Position numbers and translations under genes: made by a program. A stretch of 64,000 nucleotides of DNA from JBBIMP01 sp037444305 (GTDB lineage: Bacteria; Acidobacteriota; UBA6911), in contig JBBIMP010000018.1 in NCBI GenBank assembly GCA_037444305.1, positions 1-64,000 on the forward strand, in the 5' to 3' direction. Below the pieces are notes generated by a model. It saw only the letters and a program-made list of their open reading frames with translations. It ran no database searches and was not told the DNA's origin. Below are positions 35,424 through 44,213 of the stretch, piece by piece; positions within the stretch are counted from its first letter, which is position 1; each line of letters starts with the position of its first letter.

Positions 35424-36104
35424 TCAGGGTTCAAAGCGGAGCAGGCCGAAGCGCTCCGGGACGTGGAAATCGGGGAGCGGGGTGAAAGTCGGCTGCCAAG
35501 CGAGATAGCCGCGATCGGCGCCCGAACCGACGCAGCGGAAGAGATTGGCGCGCCAGCGCTCCCCGGGGGACGGGGATTTCCCGAGCGCCGCGAACGGGAT
35601 CCGCATCGCGATCACGACCAGGTCTTCCGCAACACGCGCGGCCGCGGTCATGCCGCCGGCAAACTCCCAATCGGTAGCGCGGTCCTGGTCCGGCCGGCGG
35701 GAATCGAGGCGGATGGATAGGTCGAGCCATTCCCCCGTGGGTGCGGCTTCGAACTCAAAGTAACGGGTGACGGGAGCGTCGTCGGGCGAGAGGAAGATTT
35801 CGCAGACGTCCCGTTCCCAAAGGCCGATCGTTTTGCGGGCTGTCTGCGGCGCCCGGGAGACAATCAGCGGCTCGTTCTGACGGCAAACGAAGCGCACCAG
35901 CAGCGAATCCGGCGTCCAGATGACCCGAGCCTCGGCATGGCGGCTTGCCGGCGCTTCCCGGCCCGACCAGTAGCGGGCGATGGCGACGGGGGTCGAAGTC
36001 TTCCAGGCAGCGTGATCCAGATCCGAGGCAGAGATCCGACGGCTCACGCGTCGAGCCCGGATGATTTCTGCCCTATCCTCGGTCATGATCATGGCAACCC
36101 GCAT
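35424..36104 (-). CDS. CBM9-like (DOMON-type) carbohydrate-binding domain protein
   Basis: The 226-residue product is almost wholly a CBM9-like domain: ARVIWTPDSLLVRFVCRQNE, LWERDVCEIFLSPDD, YFEFEAAPTGEWLDLSIRL and VVIAMRIPFAALG. It ends with LAWQPTFTPLPDFHVPERFG, as in the stand-alone 'carbohydrate-binding family 9-like' proteins of Acidobacteriota. No signal peptide is evident, which is odd for a sugar-binding domain. It diverges from the sugar-kinase gene. Confidence 0.75.
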   Translation of the reverse strand: MRVAMIMTEDRAEIIRARRVSRRISASDLDHAAWKTSTPVAIARYWSGREAPASRHAEARVIWTPDSLLVRFVCRQNEPLIVSRAPQTARKTIGLWERDVCEIFLSPDDAPVTRYFEFEAAPTGEWLDLSIRLDSRRPDQDRATDWEFAGGMTAAARVAEDLVVIAMRIPFAALGKSPSPGERWRANLFRCVGSGADRGYLAWQPTFTPLPDFHVPERFGLLRFEP

Positions 36105-36122
36105 CCCGGCCTGCCCTATATA

Positions 36123-36150
36123 TTGGCCGATGACTGAAAGAGCGTATTAT
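36123..36150 (+). promoter_or_regulatory. Candidate promoter for the sugar kinase/mutase operon
   Basis: TTGGCC (36123-36128) and TATTAT (36145-36150) are spaced by 16 bases. This placement argues that translation starts at ATG 36193 and not at the ATG at 36130, which would lie inside the promoter. Confidence 0.4.
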
Positions 36151-36192
36151 AGTGGGAATCGAGAGCGGCACGATCGATTCGAGAACAAGGAC

Positions 36193-37491
36193 ATGAACGC
36201 TTTCATCCAGGTCTCTTCGGCCGAACCGGTGTGCGGGGAGGAAGTCCCTCTGGCGCTCGCCGGCAGGGTGATGTCGCAATTTGACGTCGAGGCGCCGCTG
36301 GAAGCCTACGATTTTCCTGAGAAGGGCAACATCCATCAGCACACTTTTATCATCCGGTCCGGGAGCGGCCGGAACACCCGCGACTACCTTCTCCAGCGGA
36401 TCAATCAGCAGGTTTTCACGCGCCCCAGGAGCGTGATGGCGGCGATGACGGCGTGCCTGGAGGCCCAGCGAAAGAACCTGGCGCGGGAAGGAAGCCGCCT
36501 GCAGGGCGAATGGGAGCCTATACGCCTGATCCCCACACGCGGCGGCGCTCCCTACCTGGAGCATGAAAACAGGCGCGGCAAGACCTATTGGCGGATGATG
36601 GTCCGCATCCCCGGCTGCGTGACGTACAAGAACCTCGGCGAGATCCCCGGCCGGGAGGCGCGGCTGGCGCTGGCCGAAGAGGCCGGCCGCGGGCTGGCCA
36701 TCTACGGGGACCTCACGGCGGACATGGATGCCGGCAGCCTGGCCAGCCCGCTGCCCGGCTATCGGGACACGGGGATTTACTACAACCAGCTGAAGTCGGT
36801 GCTCCGCGGCAACAGCACCGAGGCGGAGGCGGGCCCGCTGCTGCCGTCTGACGAGGAGTTGCGGCAGAGCACGCTCCGGCACTTTCTGGTGCATCTGCCG
36901 GAGGAGGAGACCGCGCGTCGCCGGGAGGATGAGACGCTGCGACCCTTCATCGACCTGGCCGAGGCGAGCGAGGATTACGCGATGCGCCTGCTGCTCGAGA
37001 TGGAATCGGGCAGGATCCGCACGGTCGCCATCCACGGGGATACCAAGCTCGACAATTTTCTCTTCGGTTCGCGCTCCGGAAGGGTGAAATCACTCGTGGA
37101 CCTGGACACCATCATGCCCCACACCTGGCTGGCGGACTGGGGAGACATGGTGAGGTCGCTCGTCAACGTGGCCGGCGAGAAGGAGAGGAACCTCGACAGG
37201 GTGGAAGTGGACATGGAGGTCTACGAGGCGCTGGCGCGGGGCTTCCTCCGGACGGCCCGCCGCGTGACCCGGGACGAGATCGAACTGATGGTGGATGGCG
37301 TGCAGATCATAGCCCTCGAGCTGGGAGTCCGCTTCCTGGCCGACCATCTGCGCGGGGACAGCTATTTCAAGCTGAACCTCACCGATCCGCCGGACATGAA
37401 CAAGTACCGGGCCATGGTTCAGCTCCGGCTGTTTGAAAAGCTGAAGGAAAACGGGGACCAGGCGAGGCGGTGCATCTCCCGCTGGGCGTGA
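36193..37491 (+). CDS. Aminoglycoside phosphotransferase-fold kinase, NahK-like
   Basis: The 432-residue protein has the N-terminal lobe (GNIHQHTFIIRSGSG, YLLQRINQQVF) and the catalytic loop IHGDTKLDNFLFG. The metal site follows in SLVDLDTIMPHTWLADWGD. These match N-acetylhexosamine 1-kinase-like enzymes of the choline kinase/APH fold, which phosphorylate the anomeric OH of GlcNAc or GalNAc. Two phosphohexomutase genes follow closely (39 bases to the first), so a pathway from free hexosamine to sugar phosphates is likely. Sugar specificity is inferred. Confidence 0.78.
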   Translation: MNAFIQVSSAEPVCGEEVPLALAGRVMSQFDVEAPLEAYDFPEKGNIHQHTFIIRSGSGRNTRDYLLQRINQQVFTRPRSVMAAMTACLEAQRKNLAREGSRLQGEWEPIRLIPTRGGAPYLEHENRRGKTYWRMMVRIPGCVTYKNLGEIPGREARLALAEEAGRGLAIYGDLTADMDAGSLASPLPGYRDTGIYYNQLKSVLRGNSTEAEAGPLLPSDEELRQSTLRHFLVHLPEEETARRREDETLRPFIDLAEASEDYAMRLLLEMESGRIRTVAIHGDTKLDNFLFGSRSGRVKSLVDLDTIMPHTWLADWGDMVRSLVNVAGEKERNLDRVEVDMEVYEALARGFLRTARRVTRDEIELMVDGVQIIALELGVRFLADHLRGDSYFKLNLTDPPDMNKYRAMVQLRLFEKLKENGDQARRCISRWA

Positions 37492-37530
37492 AGCTGCGGC
37501 CGGCACGCCCCGGCGGACGGTTTGCCGATC

Positions 37531-38901
37531 ATGCGTGAACTCAAGATAAGTCCGTCGTGGATCAGGGGAGTGGTCGGCGAGGCACTCACGCCCGAGCTGA
37601 CGGTCGACTTTGCCTGCGCCTTCGGAGCGTGGGCGGATGGCGGGCCGGTGGTCATCGGCCGGGACACGCGGCGGTCCTCCCCCATGTTGCGGGCGGCGGT
37701 GACGGCGGGTCTCATGTCGAGAGGATGCGAGGTGATCGACATGGGAATCTGCACGACGCCGCTGCTTTCCTTTGCCGTGCGCGAGCTGGCCTGCGCCGGC
37801 GGCATCTCCATCACGGGCAGCCACAACGACGCGCAGTGGAATGCGTTGAAATTTCTGGGTCCGGACGGAGCGCTGCTCAATGCGGTCAAGGGGGAGGAAC
37901 TGCTCGACATTTACCATGCGTCCCCATGCGGCGCGACGCCTCCGGCCTGGCTGGCCGTTTCCGCGCCGCCGCCCGACGTGAGAGAGCGGTACGTAGAGCA
38001 TCTGCTCGCCGCTGTCGACGGAGGCGCTATCCGCAGGCGGCGATTCAGGCTGGCCCTTGATTTCTGCAACGGGGCGGCCGGCGGTGTCGCTGCCGAATTC
38101 CTGGGCCGGCTCGGCTGCACCCTCGTCCCCCTGAATGCGGAGCCGGGCGGGACCTTCGCGCATCCGCCCGCGCCGTCCCCGGAGAACATGCGCCAGTTGA
38201 GCCGCTTCACACGGGAAGTGGCGGCGGACCTCGGCGCCGCGCTCAATGTCGACGGCGACCGGATCGGCTTCGTCCTGCGCGACGGGCGGGCGCTGTCGGA
38301 GGAGCACACACTGCCGCTGGCAGCCCTGGGCCGCCTGGCGCGCCGGCCGGGACCCGTGGTGGTCAACCTGTCGACTTCGCGCATGACGGATATCGTGGCA
38401 GCGCGCTTCGCCCAGAGGGTGGTGCGGGCGCCCGTGGGCGAGAGCTATGTGGTGGACCGCGCGCTGGAGGAGGGCGCGGTCCTCGCCGGCGAAGGATCGG
38501 GGGGAACCGTCGCGCTGCCGGCCGGCATGACGTTTGACGGCCTGCTGACGCTCGGCATCGTGCTGGAAGGGATTGCCGGCGAAGAGGGCGGACTGCAGTC
38601 CCTGGCCGACTCCCTTCCCCGCCTGGAGATGCGGAAGGGCGCGGTGGAATGCCTCCCTGACCGGGCCTACCGTGCCTTGGAATATTTCAGGGCATGCTAT
38701 GTCAGCCGGCAGCCCGACTTCACCGATGGAGTGCGCATCGACCTGCAGCATGCCTGGCTTCACGTCCGCGTTTCGAACACCGAGCCGCTCGTGAGAGTCA
38801 TTGCCGAGGCAGAGGATGCCGGCCGGGCAGACCGGCTCTTTGAGGAGGCGATGGCGCTGGCACGGCGGGCGGCGGACTCTGCGAGGGGGGGTGTGGGGTG
38901 A
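37531..38901 (+). CDS. Alpha-D-phosphohexomutase paralog A
   Basis: The 456-residue protein has WIRGVVGEALTP and the active-site Ser in ITGSHNDAQWN. The metal loop reads NVDGDRIG, where relatives have D-x-D-x-D-R, so the first Asp is Asn. The sugar loop GEGSGG and the phosphate site SNTEPLVRVIAEA are present. It is the usual length for phosphomannomutase/phosphoglucosamine mutase. The Asn change may lower activity or alter metal use. It overlaps paralog B at TGATG. Confidence 0.78.
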   Translation: MRELKISPSWIRGVVGEALTPELTVDFACAFGAWADGGPVVIGRDTRRSSPMLRAAVTAGLMSRGCEVIDMGICTTPLLSFAVRELACAGGISITGSHNDAQWNALKFLGPDGALLNAVKGEELLDIYHASPCGATPPAWLAVSAPPPDVRERYVEHLLAAVDGGAIRRRRFRLALDFCNGAAGGVAAEFLGRLGCTLVPLNAEPGGTFAHPPAPSPENMRQLSRFTREVAADLGAALNVDGDRIGFVLRDGRALSEEHTLPLAALGRLARRPGPVVVNLSTSRMTDIVAARFAQRVVRAPVGESYVVDRALEEGAVLAGEGSGGTVALPAGMTFDGLLTLGIVLEGIAGEEGGLQSLADSLPRLEMRKGAVECLPDRAYRALEYFRACYVSRQPDFTDGVRIDLQHAWLHVRVSNTEPLVRVIAEAEDAGRADRLFEEAMALARRAADSARGGVG

Positions 38902-40253
38902 TGCGGCCGCCGGCCCTCAAGATCGGCATAAGCGGCGTCCGCGGCATTGCCGGGGAATCGCTCACGCCGCGGATCGTTACGTCCTTTGCCGCCGCCTTCG
39001 GGACCTGGTGCGGGCCGGGCACCATCCTGATCGGCACCGACACCCGGCCGTCGCGCGAAATGCTCGCGCAGGCTGCCGTCGCGGGATTGCTCAGCGTCGG
39101 CTCGACTCCGGTCTGCCTCGGAATCGTGCCGCTGCCTTCGCTTCAGTATCATGCGCGGCACAGCGATGCCGTCGGCGCGGTCTGCGTGACGGCCAGCCAC
39201 AACCTGGTCGAGTGGAATGCCCTGAAGTTTTTCGGGCCCGACGGCAGCGCGCTGCGACCCAGCCAGTTTGCCGAACTGACCGATCTCTACCACCAGGGTT
39301 TCTACCCGCGGGTTCGCGCGGAGGACATTCGCGAAACACGGACCGATGCGTCGGCGGTGGCGAAGCACAGGGCGGGAGTGCTCGCGGCGGTCGACGCGGG
39401 CTTGATCCGGTCCCGCCGGTTGACGGTTGCGGTCGATTGCTGCAACGGCGCGGCTGCGGAAGCGGCGCCCGAGTTTCTCCGGGCGCTGGGCTGCCGGGTC
39501 ATCGAGGTGCACACGAATTCCGCAGCGCCGTTTCCGCGGAATCCGGAGCCCGCGGCGGAGAATCTGGAGGATCTCTGCCGCGCGGTCGCCGAATCGGGGG
39601 CAGCCGTCGGCCTGGCGCTGGATGCGGACGCCGACCGGCTGGCAATCGTGGGGGAGCGGGGCCGCCCGCTGGGTGAGGACTGCACCGTGGCGCTGGCGGC
39701 GGATCATCTCCTGGGCCGGAGGGGCAGTCCCGTGGTCGTGAGCCTGCCGACCAGCCGGCTGGTGGACGAGATCGCTCGAAGGCACGGCTCGGCGGTTCAC
39801 CGGACCAGGGTGGGGGAAAGCCACGTGGTTGAACGCATGCATGCCTGCGGCGCAGCCATCGGCGGCGAGGGGAACGGCGGTGTCGTCGTGCCGGCGGTGA
39901 ATCCGTGCCGCGACGGCTTTGTGGCGATGGCGCTGTTGCTGGAGATGATCGCCGAGCGGCGGGCCGGACCGGAGGAGATCCGATCGCAGTGGCCGCCGTA
40001 CGCCATGGTGAAGCGCCGGATGCCGTGCCGCGCCCGTGACGTGGCGGCTTTTCTCCGGCTGATGCGCCACCTGTACCGCGACGACGAACTGGATCTCACG
40101 GACGGCGTACTGGTCCGCCGGCCGGACAGATGGCTGCACATCCGTGGTTCGAACACCGAGCCCGTCCTGAGAATCATCGCGGAGGCCCCCACAGACGAGG
40201 AAGCGCAGGGTCTGGTGCAGCACGCGCTCACTTACCTGCGCTCCCCGGGATGA
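38901..40253 (+). CDS. Alpha-D-phosphohexomutase paralog B
   Basis: All family sites look intact: GISGVRGIAGESLTP, Ser in VTASHNLVEWNALKF, metal loop LDADADRLAI, sugar loop GGEGNGG and phosphate site RGSNTEPVLRIIAEA. The 450-residue length is normal. It interconverts sugar 6- and 1-phosphates. GlcN, Man or Glc phosphate cannot be distinguished. It is coupled to paralog A (overlapping TGATG) and sits in an operon with the NahK-like kinase. The near-tandem copies suggest a duplication with divergence of paralog A. Confidence 0.82.
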   Translation: MRPPALKIGISGVRGIAGESLTPRIVTSFAAAFGTWCGPGTILIGTDTRPSREMLAQAAVAGLLSVGSTPVCLGIVPLPSLQYHARHSDAVGAVCVTASHNLVEWNALKFFGPDGSALRPSQFAELTDLYHQGFYPRVRAEDIRETRTDASAVAKHRAGVLAAVDAGLIRSRRLTVAVDCCNGAAAEAAPEFLRALGCRVIEVHTNSAAPFPRNPEPAAENLEDLCRAVAESGAAVGLALDADADRLAIVGERGRPLGEDCTVALAADHLLGRRGSPVVVSLPTSRLVDEIARRHGSAVHRTRVGESHVVERMHACGAAIGGEGNGGVVVPAVNPCRDGFVAMALLLEMIAERRAGPEEIRSQWPPYAMVKRRMPCRARDVAAFLRLMRHLYRDDELDLTDGVLVRRPDRWLHIRGSNTEPVLRIIAEAPTDEEAQGLVQHALTYLRSPG

Positions 40254-40443
40254 GAGCAAGCCGGGGAAATCCCGGCGCCGGTCAGCACCGTAATCCGGGC
40301 AGCGGGAACAAGCCGCTGGGAGAGCAGTTCGATCTTCCTCCGGATGTCCATGAGATGCCCCCCTCGTTGCGCGGATCACGCCTGGGCGGTCCAGTGTCGG
40401 CTATAATCCACGAGGCAGGGACCGATCACGGAGAAAGAAGCGG

Positions 40444-41088
40444 ATGAAGCGGGAAAAACGAATCGAGCAAATCCTGGAGAAGCTGGATGAGACCTACCCG
40501 GACGCGCGCTGTGCCCTCGAGCACGGCAATCCCCTCGAGTTGCTGGTGGCCACGATCCTGTCGGCGCAATGCACGGATGAGCGCGTCAACCTGGTAACGC
40601 GCGAGCTGTTCGGAAAGTTCCGCAAGCCCGAGGACTATCTTGGCGTCCCGGCGGAGGAGTTCGAGGCGGACATACACTCCACCGGTTTTTTCCGCAACAA
40701 GACAAAGAGCATACGAGGGGCCTGCCGCGTGATCCTCGACAGGTTCGAGGGGAAGGTTCCCGACACGATGGAGGGGCTGCTCGAGCTGCCCGGGGTCGCC
40801 AGGAAAACCGCGAACGTGGTCCTGGGGACCGCGTTCGGAAAGGCCGAAGGCATTGTCGTGGACACCCACGTGCTCCGCGTTTCGCGCCGCCTGGGACTGA
40901 GCCGGGACGGGACGGCCGAAAAGGTGGAAGCCGACCTGATGGGGCTGATGGACCGGGAGAGGTGGATCGCATTCTCCCACCAGGTGATCCAGCACGGGCG
41001 GCGGGTGTGCAAGGCAAGGAAGCCTTTGTGTGGCGACTGTTCCGTCGAAGACCTCTGTTCATCCGAGGATAAGACGACGCCGCGCTGA
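40444..41088 (+). CDS. nth: Endonuclease III (DNA glycosylase/AP lyase)
   Basis: The 214-residue protein has the helix-hairpin-helix LPGVARKTANVVLG with the catalytic Lys just before TANVV. The catalytic Asp follows in GIVVDTHVLRVSRRLGL. The iron-sulfur cluster ligands are in CKARKPLCGDCSVEDLC (C-x6-C-x2-C-x5-C). It removes oxidised pyrimidines in base excision repair. All key residues are present, and it follows the mutase genes after a 190-base gap. Confidence 0.9.
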   Translation: MKREKRIEQILEKLDETYPDARCALEHGNPLELLVATILSAQCTDERVNLVTRELFGKFRKPEDYLGVPAEEFEADIHSTGFFRNKTKSIRGACRVILDRFEGKVPDTMEGLLELPGVARKTANVVLGTAFGKAEGIVVDTHVLRVSRRLGLSRDGTAEKVEADLMGLMDRERWIAFSHQVIQHGRRVCKARKPLCGDCSVEDLCSSEDKTTPR

Positions 41089-41167
41089 GCGGTCCGGCTC
41101 GTGTCGCGGATTATCGTTCTGACGATCGGCGGCGCGGTCGCTTCCGTGGATGCCGTGTCTGCGCCGG

Positions 41168-41656
41168 TCACTTGCCGGCGACCCGGGAAATGTGGCGCAG
41201 GAATCGGCGATGGTCCACGGCGACGTTTCCGGTCACCCGCTGCCCCGCGGCGACGTCGCCGATCACGGCCGATCCCAGACTGATCCCGGCCCCATCCCCT
41301 ATGGTTATGCTGTTTGCCAGGGTTGCGCCCGGCCCGATCCAGACGTCGTCGCCGATCGTCACGTACCCGTTCACGACGCTGCCGTGCCCGATCTTGCAGC
41401 GCCTGCCGGTGCGGACGTTGTGCGAAACGAAGGCGCCGTTTCCGACGCGCGTGGAAGGGCCGATTGTGGTGGGCTGCCGGAAGAACGCGCGGGCGGCGTC
41501 CATGTAGTTGTGACAATGGATGACGTCGGGCTCGAATTCCAGTCGGCGAAGTTTCGAAACGACGGGAATCCCTGCCGCCGCAATTTCCGCCGCGATGTCC
41601 CCGAGAATCGGGCTGTAAACGGCAACCGCGTGGCCCTTCGGCGTGGTCTCAATCCG
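41168..41656 (-). pseudogene. Chimera: glycosyltransferase N-terminus joined to hexapeptide-repeat acyltransferase
   Basis: From about 41632 to 41474 the frame reads GHAVAVYSPILGDIAAEI and FEPDVIHCHNYMDAARA, the N-terminus of a GT4 glycosyltransferase. From 41473 it becomes TTIGPSTRVGNGAFVSHNV and IGDDVWIGPGATLANSI, a left-handed beta-helix acyltransferase, with its catalytic-type His in SHNVRTG. It ends normally (NVAVDHRRFLRHISR). The parts belong to unrelated families joined in frame. No good start is visible at the left end. Probably dead. Confidence 0.7.
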
Positions 41657-41662
41657 CTTACA

Positions 41663-41932
41663 TCTCCCGGAAAGGATCACGTTTCGCACAGGCTTCTGGC
41701 TCTGGGCTTGAAGCCGCGAATCGCGGTGGCCGTTCTTTACACCGTGGGAATTGCCAGCGGCCTGCTGGCGGTCGTGGTTTACCGGCGCAGCTTCGGGGAA
41801 GCGGTCGTCCTGCTGGAGGATGAGGAGCTGCGGCGGCGCATGGGCGCGGCAGGGCGACAGCGAGCGGAAACCAGGTTTTCGAGCCGGATGATGATCGAGC
41901 GGACGCTGGAGCTCTACCGTCGGCTGGGCTGA
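41663..41932 (+). pseudogene. Chimera: WecA/MraY-like C-terminus joined to glycosyltransferase C-terminus
   Basis: SPGKDHVSHRLLALGLKPRI with the hydrophobic AVAVLYTVGIASGLLAVVV is the late part of a polyprenyl-phosphate sugar-1-phosphate transferase (HRL motif). At about 41794 it switches in frame to EAVVLLEDEELRRRMGAAG and then RTLELYRRLG, the end of a GT4 glycosyltransferase. Neither half is complete, and no start codon is evident. Confidence 0.65.
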
Positions 41933-41956
41933 AGCGGATTTAGGCGCGCCCGGTGC

Positions 41957-42493
41957 ATGCCTTCCGGGCCTGGTCGGAATACGGCTGCAGCAGACCACCG
42001 TTTCGACCGTGGCGCCGCGGAGCTTCTCGCGGAGAAGATGCCCGGGCTGCACGTAGTCCTGATCGGGCCGATCAGCCCCATGAACCGCCGGAACCTGCAG
42101 GCCCGGGCGAACATCCATGCGCTGGGAGCCATCGAATACGGTCGTCTGCCCGGGTTTTTGCAGCACGCCGATTTGGGACTGCTGCCGCTGAGCGATCACC
42201 CGAAGAACCGCGGGAGGAGCCCGATGAAGCTGTTCGAGTACGCGGCGGCGGGGCTGCCGGTAGTTGCACGCAGCGCTTCGGACACAATCCGGAGAAACGA
42301 GTCCTTTGTCCGGACCTATGCCGATCCGTCAGAGATCGTGAGCAAAGTGGCCCGTATTCTGCAAGGCGAACATGCCGGCAGAGAGGACATAAGGGAGCTG
42401 GCGCGCGCGCACTCCTGGAAGGCCAAGGCAGACGTGCTCCTGGATTTCGTCAACTCGCTGACACCGGGCGTGCAGAACGCGGCGCGCCAATGA
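41957..42493 (+). pseudogene. Glycosyltransferase (GT4-like) C-terminal fragment
   Basis: Homology begins near 42000 (HRFDRGAAELLAEKMPGLHV, VLIGPI). It runs through HALGAIEYGRLPGFLQHADL and SPMKLFEYAAAGLPVVA, the nucleotide-sugar-binding lobe. The whole acceptor lobe is missing. The frame may be one piece of an original gene whose N-terminus now lies in the nearby chimera on the other strand. Its end overlaps the glycerate-kinase remnant by 44 bases. Confidence 0.65.
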
Positions 42494-42812
42494 GGAGGAT
42501 GCGGAGGTCCATGACATTGGTGCGCGTGGGGCAGGTGATGATCAGGTCGTCCAGCTTAGAGAAGAACTCGTAGGAGTTGTTGTCGTCGCGGCACTGCTCG
42601 AAAACCCGGGGACCGATGGCCGCGGCCGCCTTGCCGGCCCCCAGGACCCAAAGGTTCCGGGCGCGGTTCGGATCGTACCGCTGCCCGGCCAGCCGCAGCG
42701 TCGAGCCGCGCATCTTGAGAGCCCGTTGGATGGCGGCCCCCGGGTCCGCCGCCCGAAGCGCCGCGGACCATATCTTCTCGGCATCGGACCGCAGATCGGG
42801 CTTGCTTTTCAT
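42450..42812 (-). pseudogene. Glycerate 2-kinase (DUF4147/MOFRL) with large internal deletion
   Basis: The start AEKIWSAALRAADPGAAIQR and LWVLGAGKAAAAIG match the N-terminus of glycerate 2-kinases. After residue 75 it jumps to NNSYEFFSKLDDLIITCPTR and TNVMDLRILLI, the C-terminal end of the same family. About 330 residues are missing. Two Gly in the terminal motif (GPTGTNV) are changed to Cys and Arg, a further sign of decay. Confidence 0.75.
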
Positions 42813-42831
42813 GCGCCGGCCCCGTTCATGG

Positions 42832-43878
42832 CTATTCCCCGCCCGCCGGTTTTTGCGGCGGCTGCAGTTGGGGCAGGATCTGGTCGGCCGCCCCGGTAAA
42901 GACGGCCACCACCTGGCGGTCAAACTGGGTGTCGGCGCAGCTCTCCAGCTCCAGCAGGGCCATGTCCACGCTCAAGGCGGACCGGTGCGGCCTGCACCGG
43001 GTCATTGAATCAAAAGCCTCCGCCACGGCGATGATCCTGGCGCCGAGCGGAATAATGTTCCCTTTCAACCCGTCCGGGTAGCCGCCGCCGTCGTATCGTT
43101 CATGATGGTGGCGGATGTATTTCAAGACCTCGTCGTCGTCCAGGATAGGCTTCAGTACGACCTCGGCCAGGCAGGTGTGTTCCTGGATCTGGCGGTACTC
43201 CTCCAGGGTCAGGCTTTCCTTCTTGTGCAGCAGGAGATCCTCGACGGGGATCATGCCGACGTCGTGCAGAAGTGCGGCCAGGTAGACCTTGCGCACGCCG
43301 TCTTTGGTCATCTTCAGTTCCCTGGCGACATGGCGGGAGATCTCGGCCACGTTCACGGAGTGGCCCACGTCGAAGGGAATTCTCAGTTCGAGCAGGCGCA
43401 CGAGGACCTGGGTCATCGAATAGAAAAGCCGCTGGGTCTCCGCTGCCCGCTCCTCGACCATCTGCTCGAGGTAGTTCTGAAACTCCCGATTGGAGCGCTC
43501 GAGCCTTCCGGTTGCGAGAGCCCGCTTGGCAGCCAGCACCACCTGGCTGAGGTTGAAGGGCTTGACAATGTAGTCGTAGGCTCCGAGATGGATGCACTCC
43601 ATGGCGGTCTCCGCGGTGTTCAAGCCGGTGATCATGACCACCAGCGAGCCGGGGTGCGCCTCCCGGATCTCCTCCAGCAGTTCCTGGATCGGCCTGCCGG
43701 GCATCCTGATGTCGGTGAACACCAGGTCGAAGGCTTGCCGCCGCAATTCGGCCAGCGCGCCGTCGACGTCCGCGGCGGTACGGCAGGCGAAGCCCTCTCC
43801 CGTCAGCAGGGAGTCGAGAATTTCCCTGATGTCCGGTTCGTCGTCCACAATCAGAATCTGTGATTTGTTGTTTTCCAT
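42832..43878 (-). CDS. HD-GYP response regulator, c-di-GMP phosphodiesterase
   Basis: The 348-residue protein has a receiver domain (ILIVDDEPDIREIL, phosphoacceptor in LVFTDIRMPG, Lys in YIVKPF). A linker and an HD-GYP domain follow, with LLHDVGMIP and IRHHHERYDGGGYPDGLKG. HD-GYP enzymes break c-di-GMP to pGpG or GMP at a metal site. The His-Asp pair and the GYP motif are both intact. It is a stand-alone gene, and its sensor kinase is not adjacent. Confidence 0.88.
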   Translation of the reverse strand: MENNKSQILIVDDEPDIREILDSLLTGEGFACRTAADVDGALAELRRQAFDLVFTDIRMPGRPIQELLEEIREAHPGSLVVMITGLNTAETAMECIHLGAYDYIVKPFNLSQVVLAAKRALATGRLERSNREFQNYLEQMVEERAAETQRLFYSMTQVLVRLLELRIPFDVGHSVNVAEISRHVARELKMTKDGVRKVYLAALLHDVGMIPVEDLLLHKKESLTLEEYRQIQEHTCLAEVVLKPILDDDEVLKYIRHHHERYDGGGYPDGLKGNIIPLGARIIAVAEAFDSMTRCRPHRSALSVDMALLELESCADTQFDRQVVAVFTGAADQILPQLQPPQKPAGGE

Positions 43879-43973
43879 AGAAATCCCGCGACAGGCGCCC
43901 AGCGGCCGGCCAACAATCGATTGACACTGGGGAGCCCAAATAGGATCATGTCGACCGATCGGTCTGGAGGCCC

Positions 43974-44171
43974 ATGAAAGAGAAATTTGCCGGTTTCAGA
44001 GAAGCGTGCGACTTCAAGGTCGACGACAAACAGCACCAGTGCGGGGATTGCGCGCTGTTCATTTCCGAGGAGCAGTTCATCGACGCCAAGAGCAACTGGG
44101 GCACCTGCCGTTACCACTCGCACGCCTTTTTGAAGTTCCGGCGAGCCTGCTACTCGTTCGAGAAGAAGTAA
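43974..44171 (+). CDS. Small Cys-rich protein
   Basis: The 65-residue protein reads FREACDFKVDDKQHQCGDCA, then NWGTCRYHSHAFLKFRRACY, with five Cys and several His that could bind zinc or an iron-sulfur cluster. High charge and codon pattern look like a real gene, although the family was not recognised. It diverges from the HD-GYP gene and stands alone. Confidence 0.55.
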   Translation: MKEKFAGFREACDFKVDDKQHQCGDCALFISEEQFIDAKSNWGTCRYHSHAFLKFRRACYSFEKK

Positions 44172-44213
44172 GCCCGCCACTCGGCCCGGGGGATTCCCTC
44201 TCCCGGCCCCCAT

